NCBI GenBank assembly: GCA_937988795.1
Contig: CALKHY010000202.1
Location: 1-9,656 of the forward strand
Source: an uncultured Candidatus Saccharibacteria bacterium
GTDB lineage: Bacteria > Patescibacteriota > Saccharimonadia > Saccharimonadales > UBA4665
Direction of reading: 5' to 3'
Length of the DNA stretch: 9,656 bases
Shown: positions 5,915 to 9,656 of the stretch, piece after piece
Layout: the number at the start of each line of letters is the position of its first letter
Position numbering within the stretch: position 1 is the stretch's first letter
Position numbers and translations under genes: made by a program
The notes under the pieces: model-generated
What the model was told of the DNA's origin: nothing
The model's input: the letters and a program-made list of their open reading frames with translations, nothing else
Databases searched by the model: none

Positions 5915-6847
5915 ATGGGTGAGCTCTGGAATGCGCTAATCGTTCAGCCAATTTTTAACCTATTGGTGCTAATTTACGGAATTTTGCCCGGGCACAATTT
6001 TGGCTTGGCGCTCATTATCCTCACAATCATCATCAGACTTCTGATGTGGCCGCTCATTAAGAAGCAGCTGCATCAGGTAAAGGTGATGCGCAAAATCCAG
6101 CCGGAGTTGAAGCGCATCAAGAAAGAGGCTGCCGGCGACCGGCGCAAAGAGTCGCTCATGATGATGGAGCTTTATAAAGAGCGTGGCATCAACCCGTTCG
6201 GTACGCTCGGCGTACTGCTTTTGCAGATACCCATCCTGATTGGTCTGTATGCTGGGTTGCAGAAAATCCTGAAAGACCCGATGCAGGTCGAAACCTTTTC
6301 ATATTCTTTTATCCAAAACCTGCCTTGGATTGAGTACATCTCGACCCACATTGACCAGTTTGACGCCACACTGTTCGGCGTAGTGGATCTCACGAAAGCC
6401 GCGCTGGGCGTAAACGGTATCTATTGGCCGGCCATGGTTATTGTTGTCGGTAGTGCCGTAGCCCAGTACTACCAGAGCAAGCAGTTGTCGCCCGACACTA
6501 AGGATGCTCGCCGCCTGCGCGACATCTTGCGTGATGCCAAAGAAGGCAAGCAGGCTGACCAGGCCGAGGTTAACGCCTCGGTCGGCCGCAGCATGCGCTT
6601 CTTCCTGCCGGCCATGATTTTCATCTTTACCGTTAATCTCCCTTCGGCGTTGGCGCTGTACTGGCTGGCTAGCGGGTTGGTAGCGATGGTCCAGCAGGCG
6701 ATTGTACTCCGTGAGGATGTTGAGGAAATGGAGGCGGCTGTTGAGGCTAAAGACGGCAAGAAGGTGGTTGAAGGCGAGGTTGTTAAAAAGAAAGATCCGA
6801 ACCGCCGCCGCCAGGGCAGCAAAGTTGCTAAGCGGAGGAATACATAA
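5915..6847 (+). CDS. yidC: Membrane protein insertase YidC/Oxa1 family
   Basis: YidC inserts and folds membrane proteins, alone or with SecYEG. The product has 310 residues. The membrane-facing arginine of the hydrophilic groove is visible as R41 in LTIIIRLLMWPL, followed by the charged cytoplasmic hairpin (48-95, rich in Lys and Arg) and then the membrane segments at about 96-117, 168-186 and 228-263. There is no lipobox cysteine, unlike the Bacillus proteins, and no large periplasmic domain, unlike the E. coli protein. The C-terminus is long and basic (KKKDPNRRRQGSKVAKRRN), as in homologues that bind ribosomes. ATG 5915 follows the rnpA stop with no spacer, with AAGGAG 12 bases upstream. 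The stop overlaps the jag start (TAATG). Confidence 0.94.
   Translation: MGELWNALIVQPIFNLLVLIYGILPGHNFGLALIILTIIIRLLMWPLIKKQLHQVKVMRKIQPELKRIKKEAAGDRRKESLMMMELYKERGINPFGTLGVLLLQIPILIGLYAGLQKILKDPMQVETFSYSFIQNLPWIEYISTHIDQFDATLFGVVDLTKAALGVNGIYWPAMVIVVGSAVAQYYQSKQLSPDTKDARRLRDILRDAKEGKQADQAEVNASVGRSMRFFLPAMIFIFTVNLPSALALYWLASGLVAMVQQAIVLREDVEEMEAAVEAKDGKKVVEGEVVKKKDPNRRRQGSKVAKRRNT
6834..6838 (+). promoter_or_regulatory. Ribosome binding site GGAGG for jag
   Basis: GGAGG lies inside the 3' end of yidC, eight bases before the jag ATG. Together with the TAATG overlap at 6845-6849 it indicates that jag is translated from the yidC message, either independently or by re-initiation. Confidence 0.7.
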
Positions 6848-7302
6848 TGGAAGAAGCAATCCTGTATGCCAAGAAATATCTGGAAGACTTGCTCTCGTTC
6901 TTCGGGCTTAACACCGACGTGTACGCAACAAGCGAAGATGATGTGATTGAGCTCGAAGTGCCCTCGACCCGCCTCAACGGTTTCTTGATCGGGCAGAAGG
7001 GCGAGAATATGCGTGCTATGCAGTTTCTGGTGTCGAGCGCGCTCAAGAACCAGGGGTTCGAGTATACTCGCGTGAACGTTGACGTGGCTGAATACAAGAA
7101 GCAGCGCGCCCGCCGCCTGGCCAAGACTGCCGAAACCTGGGTAAAGAAGGTCAAGGAGACCGGCGAACCAATGGAGCTCAAGCCCATGAATGCCGCCGAT
7201 CGCCGCACCGTGCACAAGGTTGCCGCCGAATGGGGCATTGTCAGTGAATCCATCGGCGAAGGCAAGGACCGCCGCGTTGTCCTAAAGCCGGTTGTTGAAT
7301 AG
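6847..7302 (+). CDS. jag: RNA-binding protein Jag/KhpB (KH and R3H domains)
   Basis: Jag, also called KhpB or SpoIIIJ-associated protein, is an RNA-binding protein of bacteria that lies beside yidC and is linked in other species to cell envelope and division control. The 151-residue product has a KH domain (about 30-80) with the GxxG loop as IGQKGEN (48-54). Then comes an R3H domain (about 88-150), whose Arg-x-x-x-His appears as RRTVH (119-123). Many homologues have an extra N-terminal Jag_N domain and a linker; here only about 28 residues precede the KH domain, so it is a short form. The ATG at 6847 shares one base with the yidC stop. The gene converges on the glycosyltransferase, with only 7 bp between the stops. 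Confidence 0.92.
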   Translation: MEEAILYAKKYLEDLLSFFGLNTDVYATSEDDVIELEVPSTRLNGFLIGQKGENMRAMQFLVSSALKNQGFEYTRVNVDVAEYKKQRARRLAKTAETWVKKVKETGEPMELKPMNAADRRTVHKVAAEWGIVSESIGEGKDRRVVLKPVVE

Positions 7303-7309
7303 TGCCTTG

Positions 7310-8416
7310 CTACTCTTTGAGAAGTGATTTGTAAACCGCCAATACTTCCTTGGCGAACTTGTCCCATGAGTATTTTTTGATCTGCTTGTAGCCGGCAGCA
7401 ATAAGTTTGTCGCGCAACTTCTTGTTATCTAATACCTCGCTGATTTTTGCGGCAATGTCCTCGGGGTCATATGGGTCGAAATAGTGTGCGGCTTTGCCGG
7501 CATACTCAGGCATGACGCTGACGCCAGATTCAACCACCGGCGTGCCGCAGGCCATGGCTTCGAGTGGATTTAGTCCAGCGCCCTCAATGAGGGTAGGTGT
7601 TACAAATAGCTCAGCGTGTTGAAAAGTCCACTTGCTTTCGGCGTCCGATAAAAAGCCGGTAAAGATAATGTTTTTGTGCGACGGATGTTTTTTGGCCAGT
7701 TCTGCCAGTTCTTCGTAGTGCTTCTCGGTCTTGCCCACAAGCACCAAGTTGAGCTTGGGGTACTTTTTATGCAAAATATCGAACGCCTCAATCAGCCGAG
7801 GCAGGTTTTTGTGCGGGAATGCGGTGCCCTGGTACATGATATATTTGCCGAAATTAAACTTGGGCTTGGCCGGCTTGGCATTCACGATGGCTGCGCCCGG
7901 CGCTTCATAAATAACTACCAGCTTGTCTTTGGTGAAGGGGTGTAATTTTGCAATGTCCTCGGCGGTTTTTTGGGCGAACGTAATGATCTTCTTTGACTTT
8001 CGGTGGCTCCACCATAGTAGAAATTTATACAGTGTTATGCGTAGCCAGTACGGCCCATTCACCGTACTCTTTTTTCGTACGTGGTACAGCATGGTCAGGT
8101 CGTGGGTAAAGGTGACGATGTTGCCAAAGTAGAGCAGAGGCTGCTGGGTCATGCCAAAATGTATAAGATCCGGCTTGAGCCGGTAGAGTTGCCAAGCAAA
8201 GAGCAGTTCGTTTAGGGGATTGAGCGAAAATTGAGGGAAGGGGCAGGGGAGGGTAGTGAAGTTGGGGTTTGTCATTTCCCAACCGTCGTCCGGTTGGACG
8301 AGTATGGTGTATCTGTTTTTGTGGTCGTATTTCTGTAAATGTTCAACTAGTTCGTGAAGCGGCCGGCCGGTGCTGGAGCGGCGGATACGAGCATCAATAA
8401 CAATATGCTTTTTCAT
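7310..8416 (-). CDS. GT4-type glycosyltransferase (GT-B fold)
   Basis: This is probably a cytoplasmic enzyme that transfers a sugar from a nucleotide-sugar to a glycan or lipid-linked acceptor; donor and acceptor cannot be read from the sequence. From ATG 8414-8416 it has 368 residues in the two-lobe GT-B pattern. The N-terminal lobe starts MKKHIVIDARIRRSSTGRP, with the acceptor side at about 1-180. The C-terminal lobe has YIMYQGTAFPHKN (192-204) and LNLVLVGKT (222-230). It also has the donor-binding motif EGAGLNPLE (278-286, the E-x7-E pair) followed by AMACGTPVV. A longer start at 8479 would overlap the divergent gene and add an atypical N-terminus, so I chose the internal ATG. No Shine-Dalgarno sequence precedes it. 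Its neighbour at 8437 suggests a surface-polysaccharide role. Confidence 0.9.
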   Translation of the reverse strand: MKKHIVIDARIRRSSTGRPLHELVEHLQKYDHKNRYTILVQPDDGWEMTNPNFTTLPCPFPQFSLNPLNELLFAWQLYRLKPDLIHFGMTQQPLLYFGNIVTFTHDLTMLYHVRKKSTVNGPYWLRITLYKFLLWWSHRKSKKIITFAQKTAEDIAKLHPFTKDKLVVIYEAPGAAIVNAKPAKPKFNFGKYIMYQGTAFPHKNLPRLIEAFDILHKKYPKLNLVLVGKTEKHYEELAELAKKHPSHKNIIFTGFLSDAESKWTFQHAELFVTPTLIEGAGLNPLEAMACGTPVVESGVSVMPEYAGKAAHYFDPYDPEDIAAKISEVLDNKKLRDKLIAAGYKQIKKYSWDKFAKEVLAVYKSLLKE

Positions 8417-8422
8417 CGATTG

Positions 8423-8432
8423 TATAATTATA
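8423..8432. promoter_or_regulatory. Palindromic -10 shared by two divergent genes
   Basis: TATAATTATA is its own reverse complement, so each strand carries TATAAT (plus 8423-8428, minus 8432-8427). Start points near 8435 (plus) and 8420 (minus) would leave leaders of only about two to four bases before ATG 8437 and ATG 8416. Neither ATG has a Shine-Dalgarno sequence, so both messages may be leaderless. No -35 match is good on either strand. Confidence 0.45.
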
Positions 8433-8436
8433 CCTG

Positions 8437-9629
8437 ATGATTGTTTTGCGTCGAATATCGCTATGGGCGGCACTAACACTACTCATATACATGCCGTTCC
8501 ATGTCTTTTTGGCGCAGTCTTTGAGTTTGCTCACAGGCGGTCTTGAGATATGGAAGATTGGAAAAGATGTATTTTTGGCCATAGTAGTCGTGTTCACAAT
8601 TTGTTTAGTATGGCAGCAGCGAGTTTGGGATAGGCTGTTTCTGTGGTTAGTCGGCCTGACGGCTGTGTATTTGTTTGTTCACATTTTGCTTTGGTGGCTG
8701 AATTCGAATATTTATCAAGAAAGCGCGCTGCTCGGCATCGTTTACAACACGCGTCTGCCAGCATTCTTGGTGTTGGGATATGGTGCCATGCGGCTGTATC
8801 CGGGTAAGTTCGCATTTAGTTCAATCGTTAAACTTATATTAGTCGTCAGCACCATCGTGGCTGGTCTAGGTGTTGTGCAGTATTTTTTACCAAGTGACAT
8901 ATTGACACACCTAGGCTATGGGCTAGAGCGTGGCACGCGACCTGCATTTTTTATAGAGGACAATCCTGACCTACCCCGCATTATGTCTACCTTGCGCGAG
9001 CCGAACGCGCTCGGCGCATATCTGATTTTGCCGGCGGCTGCCCTACTCACACTCCTTTTCAAGGAGCAAAAGCCACGTGTTCGCTATATGTTTGCTTTAT
9101 CCCTGGTGCTTCATTTGGTAGCCATATTTTTGACCTTTTCGCGCAGCGCGTGGCTGGGGGCTGCCCTGGCCCTCGGTTTGGTTGTATGGTGGCGGTTTGG
9201 CCGGATCGTGTTGCATTGGCTGCGGCGTTTTTGGCCGGTGGCTGCCGGGTTGGTCTTGGTGATTTTAGGCCTGGCAGTTGCCTTGCGCGATACCGCGTTT
9301 TTCCAGCGGTATATAGTGCACAGTGAGCCGACCGAACAAGTGGCCGATCTGGATTCGAACGACCTGCACCTGCTCCTGGCCAAAGAAGGGTTGGAAGGCA
9401 TCGCGGACAAGCCGTTCGGTCACGGACCGGGCACCGCCGGGCTGGTATCTATCCGGAATCCAGAAGGCGGGCAGCTTACCGAGAATTATTACATTCAGAT
9501 TGGTTATGAGGTGGGTGTAATCGGGCTGGCGGTGTTCGTCGCACTTAATGTTCTGGTGTATATCCGCCTGCGCCGCCTGAATAGTGACTTTGCGGCCGTG
9601 CTGGGCGTCAGTTTTTGGGCGTACGTCCT
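8437..9629 (+). CDS. O-antigen ligase/polymerase-like membrane protein (partial)
   Basis: The frame is open from ATG 8437 to the end of the genomic sequence, giving 397 residues without a stop. It is very hydrophobic, with membrane segments at about 8-28, 45-60, 67-87, 108-120, 130-150, 190-208, 218-235, 238-252, 267-283 and 357-377. The family pattern is that of Wzy/WaaL (Wzy_C, O-antigen ligase): LREPNALGAYL (187-197), FSRSAWLG with a conserved-type arginine (234-241), and an outside loop with KPFGHGPGTAG (325-335). That is followed by ENYYIQIGYEVGVIGL, like the H/N-YY-Q-EVGVIGL region of such proteins. These enzymes polymerise or ligate undecaprenyl-linked glycans. The extra bases after 9629 are adapter and would add false residues. 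The start has no ribosome binding site. It diverges from the glycosyltransferase. Confidence 0.85.
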
Positions 9630-9656
9630 AGATCGGAAGAGCACACGTCTGAACTC
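9630..9656 (+). other. Illumina TruSeq adapter (artefact)
   Basis: The last 27 bases begin AGATCGGAAGAGC and end GTCTGAACTC, the first 27 bases of the standard Illumina TruSeq read-1 adapter, without a mismatch. Genomic sequence therefore ends at 9629 or 9630 (the first adapter base A may also be genomic). This was left in at the end of the contig. Confidence 0.97.

Noticed and set aside
6469..7215. Minus-strand open frame of 248 codons opposite yidC and jag
   Set aside because: It lies fully opposite two strongly identified genes; length comes from their codon pattern, not from a second gene.
8417..8479. Longer start of the glycosyltransferase at 8479
   Set aside because: It would overlap the first 43 bases of the divergent gene and add 21 residues before the typical MKKHIVIDAR start.

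Overview
This window is a chromosomal replication-origin region. A cluster of DnaA boxes lies between dnaA and rpmH, and two gene blocks run away from it. To the left, on the minus strand, are dnaA, dnaN and recF. To the right, on the plus strand, are rpmH, rnpA, yidC and jag (khpB). The short gene set, the small Jag protein without an N-terminal Jag_N domain, the YidC without lipobox or large periplasmic domain, and the tight spacing suggest a compact-genome bacterium. Candidatus Saccharibacteria/Patescibacteria is my best guess, but this is an inference from protein style, not a database result.

Layout. 1-154: the last 50 codons of an unrecognised plus-strand gene. 155-263: an intergenic region with a -10 element, a CRP/FNR-like palindrome and a strong ribosome binding site. 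264-1098: an unrecognised, apparently membrane-anchored surface protein whose N-terminal third is split over three reading frames. 1137-5012: recF, dnaN and dnaA (minus), with a 342-bp gap between dnaA and dnaN that carries the dnaN promoter and several degenerate DnaA boxes. 5013-5321: oriC and the rpmH promoter. 5322-7302: rpmH, rnpA, yidC, jag, the last three nearly or actually abutting. 7310-8416: a GT4-type glycosyltransferase (minus). 8437 to the end: an O-antigen ligase/polymerase-like membrane protein (plus), divergent from the glycosyltransferase across only 20 bp. The last 27 bases are an Illumina TruSeq adapter, not genomic sequence.

How the genes work together. DnaA binds and opens the origin, DnaN is the polymerase clamp and RecF acts in gap repair. 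L34, the RNase P protein, YidC and KhpB form the classical ribosome/RNA-processing/membrane-insertion cluster seen beside many bacterial origins. Both blocks are transcribed away from the origin, co-directional with the forks. The glycosyltransferase and ligase form a separate surface-glycan pair; the frameshifted surface protein at the left has no visible link to either.

I see no clear new defence or mobile system. The best leads are the CRP-like site placed exactly at -41.5 before a broken surface-protein gene, the possible two-part origin, the 20-bp divergent promoter built on a palindromic -10, and the adapter at the contig end.
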